DNA of 43,156 nt from JBCCGG01 sp039029395 (GTDB lineage: Bacteria > Pseudomonadota > Alphaproteobacteria > Kiloniellales > JAKSDN01): positions 1 to 43,156 of the forward strand of contig JBCCGG010000050.1 in the NCBI GenBank assembly GCA_039029395.1, read 5' to 3'. The notes beneath the pieces are model-generated. The model ran no database searches and was not told the DNA's origin. It saw only the letters and a list, made by a program, of their open reading frames with translations. This document shows, one piece after another, positions 33,431 to 42,697 of this stretch. The translations under genes were made by a program, and so were the position numbers. Numbering within the stretch: position 1 is the stretch's first letter; every line of letters starts with the position of its first letter.

Positions 33431-33530
33431 GAGAAGAATAATTTATATAAAACAATATTCTAAAATAGTGTTCTAAATTGAAATATATAAATAATGTGTC
33501 ATAATATTATAATTATTGGAGAAAATCGTT
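33431..33530. other. AT-rich island (17% GC) upstream of the AAA+ gene
   Basis: Only 17 of 100 bases are G or C, against about two thirds elsewhere. TTCTAAA occurs at 33458-33464 and 33471-33477, and TTCTAAG at 33529-33535. ATAATATTAT (33501-33510) is a perfect palindrome. The whole gap 33357-33579 (223 bases) has no gene. Confidence 0.8.
33478..33505 (+). promoter_or_regulatory. Probable sigma70 promoter for the AAA+ gene
   Basis: TTGAAA (33478-33483), 16-base spacer, CATAAT (33500-33505): each differs from consensus at one position. It lies about 75 bases upstream of the first possible start codon. Confidence 0.5.
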
Positions 33531-33579
33531 CTAAGACTACCATTGCGTCCACGACCATAGCCTGTTCAAAAGGCGCGAC

Positions 33580-34134
33580 ATGGCCCAAACTCGCCGGACA
33601 CCCGATGGTCCGGAGACCGCCATGACCCGATCGTTCGAGCGCCTGGAAACCCGTTCCGACTGGGCCGACCTGGCCAAGACCGCCGCGCCAGGAGACCGGC
33701 TGCGCCGCCTCGGCCCCGAACTGACGGCGGCTGGCCGTGGCCAGGCCGTGCTCTTCGCCGGTGCCTCGGGCACAGGCAAGACTCTGGCCGCCCAGGTGCT
33801 GGCCGGCACGCTGGACAAGGCGCTCTTGCGGGTCGATCTGAAAGCGGTCGCCTCGAAGTACATCGGCGAGACCGAGAAGAACCTGGATCGGGCCTTCGCC
33901 GAAGCCCAGAAGTCCGGCGCGGTGCTACTGTTCGACGAGGCCGATGCGCTGTTCGGCAAACGCTCCAAGGTCAAGGACTCCCACGACCGTTACGCCAATC
34001 AGGAGGTCAGCTACTTGCTCGAACGCATGGAGCGTCACAAGGGCCTGGTCATCCTGACCACCAACCAGCCCGGCAACCTGGACGCGGCCTTGGCGCGCCG
34101 GATGCGCGCCGTCATCGACTTCCCGCCCAAGTGA
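33580..34134 (+). CDS. Short AAA+ ATPase core, lid domain missing
   Basis: 184 residues from ATG 33580; ATG 33622 with GGAG upstream is an alternative. AAA+ module with Walker A GASGTGKT (61-68), KYIGETEKNL, Walker B LLFDEADALFGKRS (116-129), DSHDRYANQEVSYLLERME, sensor 1 ILTTNQPGN and the arginine pair ARRMRAVIDFP. These motifs match the ATPases found with phage-tail-like contractile injection systems (Afp15 type) and related CbxX/CFQX-like proteins. Those continue for about 100 residues as the C-terminal lid; here a stop comes directly after DFPPK. No injection-system genes are near. It may be a remnant or a minimal ATPase. It is followed after 28 bases by the isomerase gene. Confidence 0.82.
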   Translation: MAQTRRTPDGPETAMTRSFERLETRSDWADLAKTAAPGDRLRRLGPELTAAGRGQAVLFAGASGTGKTLAAQVLAGTLDKALLRVDLKAVASKYIGETEKNLDRAFAEAQKSGAVLLFDEADALFGKRSKVKDSHDRYANQEVSYLLERMERHKGLVILTTNQPGNLDAALARRMRAVIDFPPK

Positions 34135-34162
34135 TCCCCTCTCAACGCAGGAGCCCGCACGG

Positions 34163-34765
34163 ATGGCCCAGCCGATCGAGTTCTACTTCGACTTTTCCAG
34201 CCCCTACGGCTATCTGGCCGCCCAGCAGATCGACACGGTCGGTGAAAAGCATGGCCGCGCGGTTGCCTGGAAGCCGTTCCTTTTGGGCACGGTCTTCTCG
34301 ACCACCGGCAGCCAGCCTCTGCTCAACATCCCCATGAAGGGGGATTACGCCAGGATTGACATGGCCCGGGAGGCCCGGCGGCTCGGCGTGCCATTCACCA
34401 TCCCGACGCCCTTTCCCTTCCACTCGCTCGCCGCCTGCCGGGCCTTCTATTGGCTAGAGGACCAGGACCCGGCGGCGGCCAAGGCGCTTGCCAAGGCGGT
34501 CTTCCACGGCGCTTTCGGCGAGGGCCGGGACATGGGCGACGGCGAGGCGGTGATCGAGCTGGCCGGCGAGCTCGGCGTCGACCGGGAGGCGCTGGCCGTG
34601 GCGCTCAAGGACCCGGCGGTCAAGGAGCGTCTGCGCAAAGAGGTCGAGAATGGCACGGAAAAGGGCGTCTTCGGCGCGCCTTTCCTGTTCGTTGACGGCG
34701 AGCCCTTTTGGGGGCAGGACCGGATCGAGACCATCGACCGTTGGCTCGAAACCGGCGGCTGGTGA
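34163..34765 (+). CDS. 2-Hydroxychromene-2-carboxylate isomerase family protein (DsbA/GST-kappa fold)
   Basis: 200 residues. Starts PIEFYFDFSSPYGYLAAQQID, the DsbA-fold active site of the kappa-GST/HCCA isomerase family with a serine (Ser12) in place of the thiol. KGVFGAPFLFVDGEPFWGQDRIETIDRWL near the C-terminus includes the cis-proline (GAPFL) and the family's typical ending. The founding enzyme acts in naphthalene catabolism with glutathione as cofactor; most genomic members have other, unknown roles, and no aromatic-degradation genes are near. Ends 4 bases before the convergent dehydratase. Confidence 0.9.
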   Translation: MAQPIEFYFDFSSPYGYLAAQQIDTVGEKHGRAVAWKPFLLGTVFSTTGSQPLLNIPMKGDYARIDMAREARRLGVPFTIPTPFPFHSLAACRAFYWLEDQDPAAAKALAKAVFHGAFGEGRDMGDGEAVIELAGELGVDREALAVALKDPAVKERLRKEVENGTEKGVFGAPFLFVDGEPFWGQDRIETIDRWLETGGW

Positions 34766-34768
34766 TCC

Positions 34769-35725
34769 TCAGTCGTCCGCGAGGATTTCCAGGTAACGCT
34801 CCCGGTCGATGTTGCCGCCCGAAAGCACCAGGCCGACGGTCTTGCCGGCCATGGCGTCCTGCTCCTTCAAAAGCGCGGCGAGCGGGGCCGCCCCTGCGCC
34901 TTCAGCCACGTTGTGGGTGTCGGTGAAGTAGGCCCGCATGGCCGCCTTCATCTCGCCTTCGCCGACCTGGACGATGCGCTCGACGCCGCCGTTGATCGCG
35001 GCCACGGCCTCGGCGACCGGCACCCGGCAGGCGACTCCGTCGGCGAAGGTATCGGCGCCGTTGGTCGAGACCGGCTGTCCGGCCGTGAAGGATAGGGCGT
35101 AGCAGGGGGCGTTTTCCGCCACCACACCGATGATCTGGGTCTTTCGGCCGAGCGCGTCGCGCGCCGCCAGCGCCCCGCAGATACCCGAGCCGAGGCCGAT
35201 CGGCACGTAAAGCGCATCCAGATCCGGTACCGCGCGCAGCAGCTCCAAGGAGTAGCTCGCCACCCCTTCGACCAGCTTGGGATGGAACGACTCGACCATA
35301 ACAAGGCCCTCGGTCGCGGCGCGCGCCCGAGCATGTTCGAGCGCCGCCTGGAAATCGTGACCATGGACCTCCAGCTGGCCGCCTTGGGCGGCCATTGCGG
35401 CGTTCTTCTCTCGGCTGTTGCCCTCGGGCACGACGATCGCCGCGCTTAGGCCCAGGTGCCCGGCGGCGCAAGCGATCGACTGGCCGTGGTTGCCCCGAGT
35501 CGCCGCGATCACGCCGGTCGCCTCTGGATGTTCCCGTTTCAAATGCTCCAGATAAACCAGGCCGCCGCGCACCTTAAAGGCGCCGATTGGCGTGTGGTTC
35601 TCGTGCTTAACCCAGACCTCGCAGCCGGCGCGCTGGGCGAGCAGAGGCCAGCAGTGTTGCGGAGTTGGCGGCACGTAGGGCGCGATCAGCCGGGCGGCCG
35701 CCTCTAGGTCGTCGAGCGTGGTCAT
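34769..35725 (-). CDS. Threonine dehydratase-like PLP enzyme (fold type II)
   Basis: 318 residues from ATG 35725. PLP-binding Lys51 in PIGAFKVRGG, ATRGNHGQSIA and EGNSREKNAAM are those of serine/threonine dehydratases and racemases. The phosphate-binding loop, usually GGGGL, reads PIGLGSGICG, and LSGGNID near the C-terminus supplies the Ser that contacts the pyridine nitrogen. The branch may act on threonine, serine or a hydroxylated amino acid. No ACT regulatory domain is present, so it is of the catabolic type. It diverges from mccB across 91 bases. Confidence 0.88.
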   Translation of the reverse strand: MTTLDDLEAAARLIAPYVPPTPQHCWPLLAQRAGCEVWVKHENHTPIGAFKVRGGLVYLEHLKREHPEATGVIAATRGNHGQSIACAAGHLGLSAAIVVPEGNSREKNAAMAAQGGQLEVHGHDFQAALEHARARAATEGLVMVESFHPKLVEGVASYSLELLRAVPDLDALYVPIGLGSGICGALAARDALGRKTQIIGVVAENAPCYALSFTAGQPVSTNGADTFADGVACRVPVAEAVAAINGGVERIVQVGEGEMKAAMRAYFTDTHNVAEGAGAAPLAALLKEQDAMAGKTVGLVLSGGNIDRERYLEILADD

Positions 35726-35816
35726 GGCGCGGCGGAGTGTAGCGACCGATTTTGCTTGCCGCCACCCTGGCGGCTTTGCGAGTCTGTTGCTGGTGGGAGG
35801 AACCTGACGGGGGCCC

Positions 35817-37424
35817 ATGACCGTTCTGAAGAGCGCCATCTCGACCCGCTCGGAAAGTTTCAAGGCAAACCAGGCCGCCTTGGCCGAGCTGGTTGCCTAC
35901 TTGCGCGCGAAGGTCGACGCCGTCAAAGCGGGCGGCGGCCAGGCGGCGCGCGACAAGCATCTGTCGCGCGGCAAGCTGTTGCCGCGCGAGCGGGTGCGCA
36001 CCTTGGTCGACGAGGGCTCGCCCTTCCTGGAGCACTCCCAGCTCGCGGCCTACGACTGCTACAAGGGCGAGGTGCCGGCGGCCGGCCTGATCACCGGCAT
36101 CGGCCGGGTTGCCGGGCGCGAGTGTATGATCGTCGCCAACGACGCCACGGTGAAAGGCGGCACCTACTTTCCGCTGACCGTCAAGAAGCACCTGCGCGCC
36201 CAGGAGATCGCCCAGGAGAATCATCTGCCCTGCATTTACCTGGTGGACTCCGGCGGCGCCAATCTGCCCAACCAGGACGAGGTCTTCCCCGACCGGGACC
36301 ACTTCGGCCGGATCTTCTACAATCAGGCCAACTTGTCGTCCGCTGGCATCCCCCAGATCGCCGTGGTCATGGGGTCCTGCACCGCGGGCGGTGCCTACGT
36401 GCCGGCGATGTCCGACGAGAGCGTCATCGTGCGCGGCCAGGGCACCATCTTCCTGGGCGGCCCGCCCCTGGTCAAAGCGGCGACCGGCGAGGTGGTCAGC
36501 GCCGAGGAGCTGGGCGGCGCCGAGGTCCATTCGCGCACCTCTGGCGTGACCGACCACATGGCCCAGGATGACACCCACGCGCTTGCCATCGCTCGGCGTA
36601 TTGTCGGCAACCTCAACCGGGTCAAACGCCACGAGCTGGAGCTCGCCGAGCCGCGCGAGCCGCTTTACGATCCGGCCGAGATTGCCGGCATTGTCCCGAC
36701 CGATCTGCGCAAACCGTTCGAGGTGCGCGAGGTCATCGCGCGCATCGTCGACGGCAGCGAGTTCGACGAGTTCAAGGCGCTCTACGGCACCACCTTGGTG
36801 TGCGGCTTCGCGCGCATCTTCGGCTATCCGGTTGGCATCGTCGCCAACCAAGGCATCCTCTTCTCGGAGTCGGCGCTCAAGGGCACCCACTTCATCGAGC
36901 TTTGCAGCCAGCGCGGCATTCCCTTGATCTTCCTGCAGAACATCACCGGCTTCATGGTCGGCCGCAAGTACGAGTCCGGCGGCATCGCGAAGGACGGCGC
37001 GAAGATGGTCACCGCCGTGGCGACCACCCAGGTGCCCAAGTTCACGGTGATCCTGGGCGGCAGCTTCGGCGCCGGCAACTACGGCATGTGCGGACGTGCC
37101 TACGGGCCGCGCTTCTTGTGGACTTGGCCGACCGCGCGGATCTCGGTGATGGGCGGCGAGCAGGCCGCCAACGTTCTGGCGACCGTCCGGCGCGATGGCC
37201 TGGAGAAGCGCGGCGAGAGCTGGTCGGCCGAGGAAGAGGCCGCCTTCAAGCAGCCGATCCTCGAGCAGTACGAGCACCAGGGCCATCCCTACTACGCCAC
37301 CGCGCGCCTGTGGGACGACGGCATCATCGACCCCCTGGACACCCGCATGGTGCTCGGCCTCGGCCTTTCCGCGGCGCTCAACGCGCCGATCCCCGCCACG
37401 CGCTTCGGCGTCTTTCGGATGTGA
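35817..37424 (+). CDS. mccB: Methylcrotonoyl-CoA carboxylase, carboxyltransferase (beta) subunit
   Basis: 535 residues. It transfers CO2 from biotin to 3-methylcrotonyl-CoA. Clear family marks: RDKHLSRGKLLPRERVRTLVDEGSPFLE, YLVDSGGANLPNQDEVFPDRDHFGRIFYNQA (characteristic of MCC beta rather than PCC beta), GSCTAGGAYVPAMSDE, FLGGPPLVKAATGE and, in the second half, FLQNITGFMVGRKYESGGIAKDGAKMV and GAGNYGMCGRAY. First gene of the liu-type operon (liuB), with the hydratase, mccA (its partner) and HMG-CoA lyase downstream. A GGGGG run precedes the ATG. Confidence 0.96.
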   Translation: MTVLKSAISTRSESFKANQAALAELVAYLRAKVDAVKAGGGQAARDKHLSRGKLLPRERVRTLVDEGSPFLEHSQLAAYDCYKGEVPAAGLITGIGRVAGRECMIVANDATVKGGTYFPLTVKKHLRAQEIAQENHLPCIYLVDSGGANLPNQDEVFPDRDHFGRIFYNQANLSSAGIPQIAVVMGSCTAGGAYVPAMSDESVIVRGQGTIFLGGPPLVKAATGEVVSAEELGGAEVHSRTSGVTDHMAQDDTHALAIARRIVGNLNRVKRHELELAEPREPLYDPAEIAGIVPTDLRKPFEVREVIARIVDGSEFDEFKALYGTTLVCGFARIFGYPVGIVANQGILFSESALKGTHFIELCSQRGIPLIFLQNITGFMVGRKYESGGIAKDGAKMVTAVATTQVPKFTVILGGSFGAGNYGMCGRAYGPRFLWTWPTARISVMGGEQAANVLATVRRDGLEKRGESWSAEEEAAFKQPILEQYEHQGHPYYATARLWDDGIIDPLDTRMVLGLGLSAALNAPIPATRFGVFRM

Positions 37425-37434
37425 GCGAACGAGA

Positions 37435-38226
37435 ATGAGTGAAGCCCTTTTCCTCGAAGAGGTTGGCGACGACGGCGTGGCCTGGTTGACCTTGACCCGC
37501 AGCGAGGTCCACAACGCCTTCAACGACACCCTGATTTCGGCGCTGACCCGCAGCTTGGAGTCCCTGCAGGACGACGAGCGGGTGCGGGTCGTGGTGCTCG
37601 GCGCCAAGGGGCCGAGCTTCTCGGCCGGCGCCGATCTCAATTGGATGAAGCGCATGGCCGGCTACTCGGAGGAGGAGAACCTGGCCGATGCCCGGGCGTT
37701 GGCCCGCCTGCTCCAGGTGCTCGACGGGCTCAAGCAGCCGACCGTTGCCATGATCCAAGGCCCGGCCTTCGGTGGCGGGGTGGGGCTGATCGCCTGTTGC
37801 GACATCGCGATCGCCGCCGAGTCGGCGCACTTCGCGCTGACCGAGGTGCGCCTTGGCCTGATTCCGGCGGTGATCTCGCCCTACGTGCTGGCGGCGATCG
37901 GCGAGCGGGCTGCCCGGCGCTACATGCTGTCGGCCGAGCGCATGACCGCGCGCGAGGCCCAGGCGATCGGACTGATCCACGAGGTGGTGCCTGACGAGCA
38001 GCTCCAAGCCCGCACCGATCGGGTGCTCAAGGCCCTTTTGACCTGCGGGCCCGAGGCCCAGGCCGAGGCCAAGGCGTTGATCTTCGCGGTCGCCGGAAAG
38101 CCGCGCGGCGAGGCGGTGATCGAGGACACCGCCCGACGCATCGCCCGGGTGCGCGCCGGCGCGGAAGGCAAAGAGGGCCTGGCCGCATTCCTGGAAAAGC
38201 GCAAGCCCAAGTGGCTGGATGGGTGA
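37435..38226 (+). CDS. liuC: Methylglutaconyl-CoA hydratase (enoyl-CoA hydratase/isomerase family)
   Basis: 263 residues from ATG 37435, 10 bases after mccB. Crotonase fold: LTRSEVHNAFNDTLISAL, oxyanion-hole segment GPSFSAGADLNWMKRM, PTVAMIQGPAFGGGVGLIACCDIAIA and EVRLGLIPAVISPYVLAAIGERAARRYMLSAERMTAREAQAIGLIHEVV. The sequence ADLNWMKRMAGYSEEEN is typical of the LiuC branch, which hydrates 3-methylglutaconyl-CoA to HMG-CoA. Its place between mccB and mccA supports that role. Confidence 0.92.
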   Translation: MSEALFLEEVGDDGVAWLTLTRSEVHNAFNDTLISALTRSLESLQDDERVRVVVLGAKGPSFSAGADLNWMKRMAGYSEEENLADARALARLLQVLDGLKQPTVAMIQGPAFGGGVGLIACCDIAIAAESAHFALTEVRLGLIPAVISPYVLAAIGERAARRYMLSAERMTAREAQAIGLIHEVVPDEQLQARTDRVLKALLTCGPEAQAEAKALIFAVAGKPRGEAVIEDTARRIARVRAGAEGKEGLAAFLEKRKPKWLDG

Positions 38227-38232
38227 GGGCAG

Positions 38233-39150
38233 ATGGGCAGGATCGACGGCAATCTGGTGATCGCGGTCGGCCTGACACTCTGCCTGATCGGTCTGATCGC
38301 CGCGTCGCTGTCGATCCAGGACAGCTTCTTCTTGGTCTTCATGTTGGTCACGGTCGCGGTCGGCGCCGGCATGCTCTATGTCTTCTTCCCCGGCAAGCGG
38401 CTCTTCTCGATCGCCTTCGCCAACTATCTCGCGATCTACGCCTGTCTCTTCGCGGTCTTCGTCGAGGAGAACTTCAGCTCCACCTCCCAATGGGCGGTCC
38501 ACATCGGGTTCATCCTGCCGGTCGTCGCATTCCTCGCCGCGGTCCGCATGCAGCACGCGCGGATCGAGGAGATCCTCCACGCCGACGACCCGGAGGAAGA
38601 CCGCAACCTGGCGCGTATCGTGCTCTGGCTCTTGCCGGTATTCGCGATCGGCCTCATCTCCTTCACCTTGCCCTGGTTCGAGCTCAACCTCTTCCAGGCG
38701 AACCTCTCCTTCCTGGTATCCATGGCCATGATCGCCGCGATCGTCGGCGCGGTCAGCCGGGACGTCTGTCGTTTCGTGATCGAGACCAGCGAGCTGTTCG
38801 AGGGCTTCAACCGCCGGCTTTCCCAGCTGGTCGCGCCGATCTTCGCGTTCTTTACGGTCTATTCCCTGATCGTCATCGTGTTCGCGGGGCTCTACAGGGT
38901 GGTGGATCTCTATGGCCCGGGCGAGCACTTCCGCGTCGAGGGCGTGATTCGCAACATCACCTTCCCGGAGAGCATCTACTTCTCCCTGGTCACCCTCAGC
39001 ACGGTCGGCTATGGCGACATCGTGCCCCTCAGCAGCCTGGTGCGCGGCCTGGTGCTGGTCGAGATCGTGATGGGCGTGCTGTTTCTCATGTTCGGCGTCT
39101 CGGAGCTCATGTCCCACAGCCGCGAGCACAGGCGCAATGGCAAGCACTAG
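38233..39150 (+). CDS. Potassium channel-family protein, embedded in the liu operon
   Basis: 305 residues, GTG/ATG region with start ATG 38233 six bases after liuC. Six hydrophobic helices come first (8-26, 33-52, 58-77, 87-104, 126-146, 157-174 approx.), then a charged segment and a two-helix pore module: outer helix LVAPIFAFFTVYSLIVIVFAGLY, pore helix and filter YFSLVTLSTVGYGDIVPL (TVGYGD 257-262) and inner helix LVRGLVLVEIVMGVLFLMFGV. The filter makes it a K+-selective channel. None of the first helices carries a ladder of arginines, so no voltage sensor is evident, and there is no C-terminal RCK domain. Tight spacing (6 bases before, 15 after) puts it in the operon; no link between K+ and leucine breakdown is established. 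Confidence 0.9.
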   Translation: MGRIDGNLVIAVGLTLCLIGLIAASLSIQDSFFLVFMLVTVAVGAGMLYVFFPGKRLFSIAFANYLAIYACLFAVFVEENFSSTSQWAVHIGFILPVVAFLAAVRMQHARIEEILHADDPEEDRNLARIVLWLLPVFAIGLISFTLPWFELNLFQANLSFLVSMAMIAAIVGAVSRDVCRFVIETSELFEGFNRRLSQLVAPIFAFFTVYSLIVIVFAGLYRVVDLYGPGEHFRVEGVIRNITFPESIYFSLVTLSTVGYGDIVPLSSLVRGLVLVEIVMGVLFLMFGVSELMSHSREHRRNGKH

Positions 39151-39165
39151 ACGAGGAGACCGCCT

Positions 39166-41172
<2,007 letters not shown>

Positions 41173-41175
41173 GGC

Positions 41176-42090
41176 ATGGGCTTTCCCGTGGCGGTGCGCA
41201 TGGTCGAGGTCGGCCCGCGCGACGGCCTGCAGAACGAGTCGGCCGTGGTGCCGACCGAGATCAAGGTCGGCCTGATCGACCGCCTGAGCGCGACCGGGCT
41301 CCAGACCATCGAGGCCGGCGCCTTCGTCTCGCCCAAGTGGGTGCCCCAGATGGCCGACTCAGACGCCGTGCTGGCCGGAATCGCGCGCCGGCCCGGGGTC
41401 TCCTATCCGGTGCTGGTGCCCAACATCAAGGGCTTCGATGCGGCCGTGGCGGCCGGCGCCGATCAGATCGCGGTCTTCGCGGCGGCCTCGGAAAGCTTCT
41501 CCCAGCGCAACACCAACTGCTCGATCGCCGAAAGCCTGACGCGCTTCGAGCCGGTCATGGAGGCGGCCGCGGCGGCCGGGATCCCCGTGCGCGGCTATGT
41601 CTCCTGCGTGGCCGGCTGCCCCTACGAGGGCGCGGTCGATCCGAAGCAGGTTGCCCGGGTGTCGGCTCGGCTTTACCAGCTCGGCTGCCACGAGATCTCC
41701 CTGGGCGACACCATCGGGGTCGGCACGGCCAGCAAGGTGCGGGTCATGGTCGAGCGGGTCGCCGAGGAGGTGCCGGTCGCGCGCCTGGCGGTGCATTTCC
41801 ACGACACCTACGGTCAGGCCCTGGCCAACGTGCTGGCGTGTCTCGCGCTCGGCGTGGCGACCGTCGACTGCTCGGTCGCCGGGCTCGGCGGCTGCCCTTA
41901 TGCCCAGGGCGCGACCGGCAATTTGGCCAGCGAGGACCTGCTCTACATGCTCGACGGACTCGGGGTCGAGACCGGCGTCGACCTGGCGCGCCTAGTCGAG
42001 GCCGGCGCCTTCATTGGCCAAGCCCTCGGCCGGCCGACCCATTCCAAGGTCTCCCGGGCCATGGCAGGGGCCCGGGAGGCGGCCCGATGA
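41176..42090 (+). CDS. mvaB: Hydroxymethylglutaryl-CoA lyase
   Basis: 304 residues, beginning 3 bases after mccA. TIM-barrel lyase that cleaves HMG-CoA into acetoacetate and acetyl-CoA, the last step of leucine breakdown. Seen: MVEVGPRDGLQNE (Arg15, Asp16), IEAGAFVSPKWVPQMADS, the metal-binding HFHDTYG (207-213) and the catalytic-loop signature AGLGGCPYAQGATGN with Cys240. Length is that of the family. Its TGA overlaps the next gene's ATG (ATGA). Also called liuE in the liu operon nomenclature. Confidence 0.96.
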   Translation: MGFPVAVRMVEVGPRDGLQNESAVVPTEIKVGLIDRLSATGLQTIEAGAFVSPKWVPQMADSDAVLAGIARRPGVSYPVLVPNIKGFDAAVAAGADQIAVFAAASESFSQRNTNCSIAESLTRFEPVMEAAAAAGIPVRGYVSCVAGCPYEGAVDPKQVARVSARLYQLGCHEISLGDTIGVGTASKVRVMVERVAEEVPVARLAVHFHDTYGQALANVLACLALGVATVDCSVAGLGGCPYAQGATGNLASEDLLYMLDGLGVETGVDLARLVEAGAFIGQALGRPTHSKVSRAMAGAREAAR

Positions 42091-42506
42091 CGCTTCATCT
42101 GCTCAAGCTCTCGGTCGGCACCGAAGATCTGGTGCAGCTGGCCCGCTGGCAGGCCCGACGCCAGCGCCTGGCCGGCCGCCTGTTCCACCAGACCCGCATG
42201 ATGCCGAGACGCGCCGAGGAGCTCTTGGACGGCGGCTCGATCTACTGGGTGATCCGCGGCCAGATCCGGGCGCGCCAGCGTCTGGTCGGGATCGAGCGCC
42301 AGCAGGATCAGGAGGGCCGCTCCTATACGCTGCTGCTGCTCGATCCGGAGCTGCACCGCACCCTGGCCGTGCCTCACCGGGCGTTCCAGGGCTGGCGCTA
42401 CCTGCAGCCCGAGGACGCACCCAAGGATTTGGCAAAAAGCGACGGCCTGCCGCCGGATATGCCGGCCGAGATGGCCGCCGAGCTGCAGGCCTTGGGTCTG
42501 CTTTGA
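42087..42506 (+). CDS. DUF1489-family protein
   Basis: 139 residues, start overlapping the HMG-CoA lyase stop (ATGA). The sequence TLHLLKLSVGTEDLVQLARWQ, FHQTRMMPRRAEELLDGGSIYWVIRGQIRARQRLVGIE and HRAFQGWRYLQPEDAPKDL is the conserved DUF1489 layout, a family of alphaproteobacteria with unknown function. It is probably translated from the end of the liu operon, though DUF1489 genes also occur elsewhere, so the link to leucine breakdown may be accidental. A terminator follows 15 bases after the stop. Confidence 0.85.
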   Translation: MTLHLLKLSVGTEDLVQLARWQARRQRLAGRLFHQTRMMPRRAEELLDGGSIYWVIRGQIRARQRLVGIERQQDQEGRSYTLLLLDPELHRTLAVPHRAFQGWRYLQPEDAPKDLAKSDGLPPDMPAEMAAELQALGLL

Positions 42507-42520
42507 GGTTTTCCACAAAC

Positions 42521-42543
42521 GGGCGGATTTTACCGCCCTTTTT
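42521..42543 (+). terminator. Rho-independent terminator of the liu operon
   Basis: GGGCGG (42521-42526), loop ATTTTA, CCGCCC (42533-42538), then TTTTT: a textbook intrinsic terminator directly behind the DUF1489 stop. Confidence 0.85.
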
Positions 42544-42565
42544 GGCTAAGATTGTTCTGGACAAA

Positions 42566-42581
42566 GGCGCCCGAGGGCGCC
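42566..42581. repeat. GC-rich hairpin between terminator and rRNA promoter
   Basis: GGCGCC (42566-42571), loop CGAG, GGCGCC (42576-42581): perfect 6-bp dyad (7 bp counting the C-G closing pair). Followed by ATATAGACC, so it is not a standard terminator. Confidence 0.6.
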
Positions 42582-42646
42582 ATATAGACCTCGCCGGCGA
42601 CGCTAGATCCTGGCGCGGCCGGCTCCCGAAGGAGTGACCTCGAATA

Positions 42647-42665
42647 CAATGCTCGAAGGGCATTG
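42647..42665. repeat. Inverted repeat overlapping the rRNA promoter -35 box
   Basis: CAATGC (42647-42652), spacer TCGAAGG, GCATTG (42660-42665): perfect 6-bp arms. The right arm shares TTG with the -35 element at 42663, so a protein bound here would meet RNA polymerase. Confidence 0.55.
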
Positions 42666-42691
42666 ATCCCGGGTGACCCCTTCGTTATACT
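42663..42691 (+). promoter_or_regulatory. rRNA operon promoter
   Basis: TTGATC (42663-42668), exactly 17 bases, TATACT (42686-42691), then the GC-rich discriminator GCGCGCCCC. Strong -10 and GC discriminator next to it are the usual marks of growth-rate and stringently controlled rRNA promoters. It lies about 440 bases upstream of mature 16S. Confidence 0.75.
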
Positions 42692-42697
42692 GCGCGC

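Noticed and set aside
33357..33579. CRISPR array or attachment site in the AT-rich gap
   Set aside because: The TTCTAA copies are too short and irregularly spaced; no tRNA or integrase is near.
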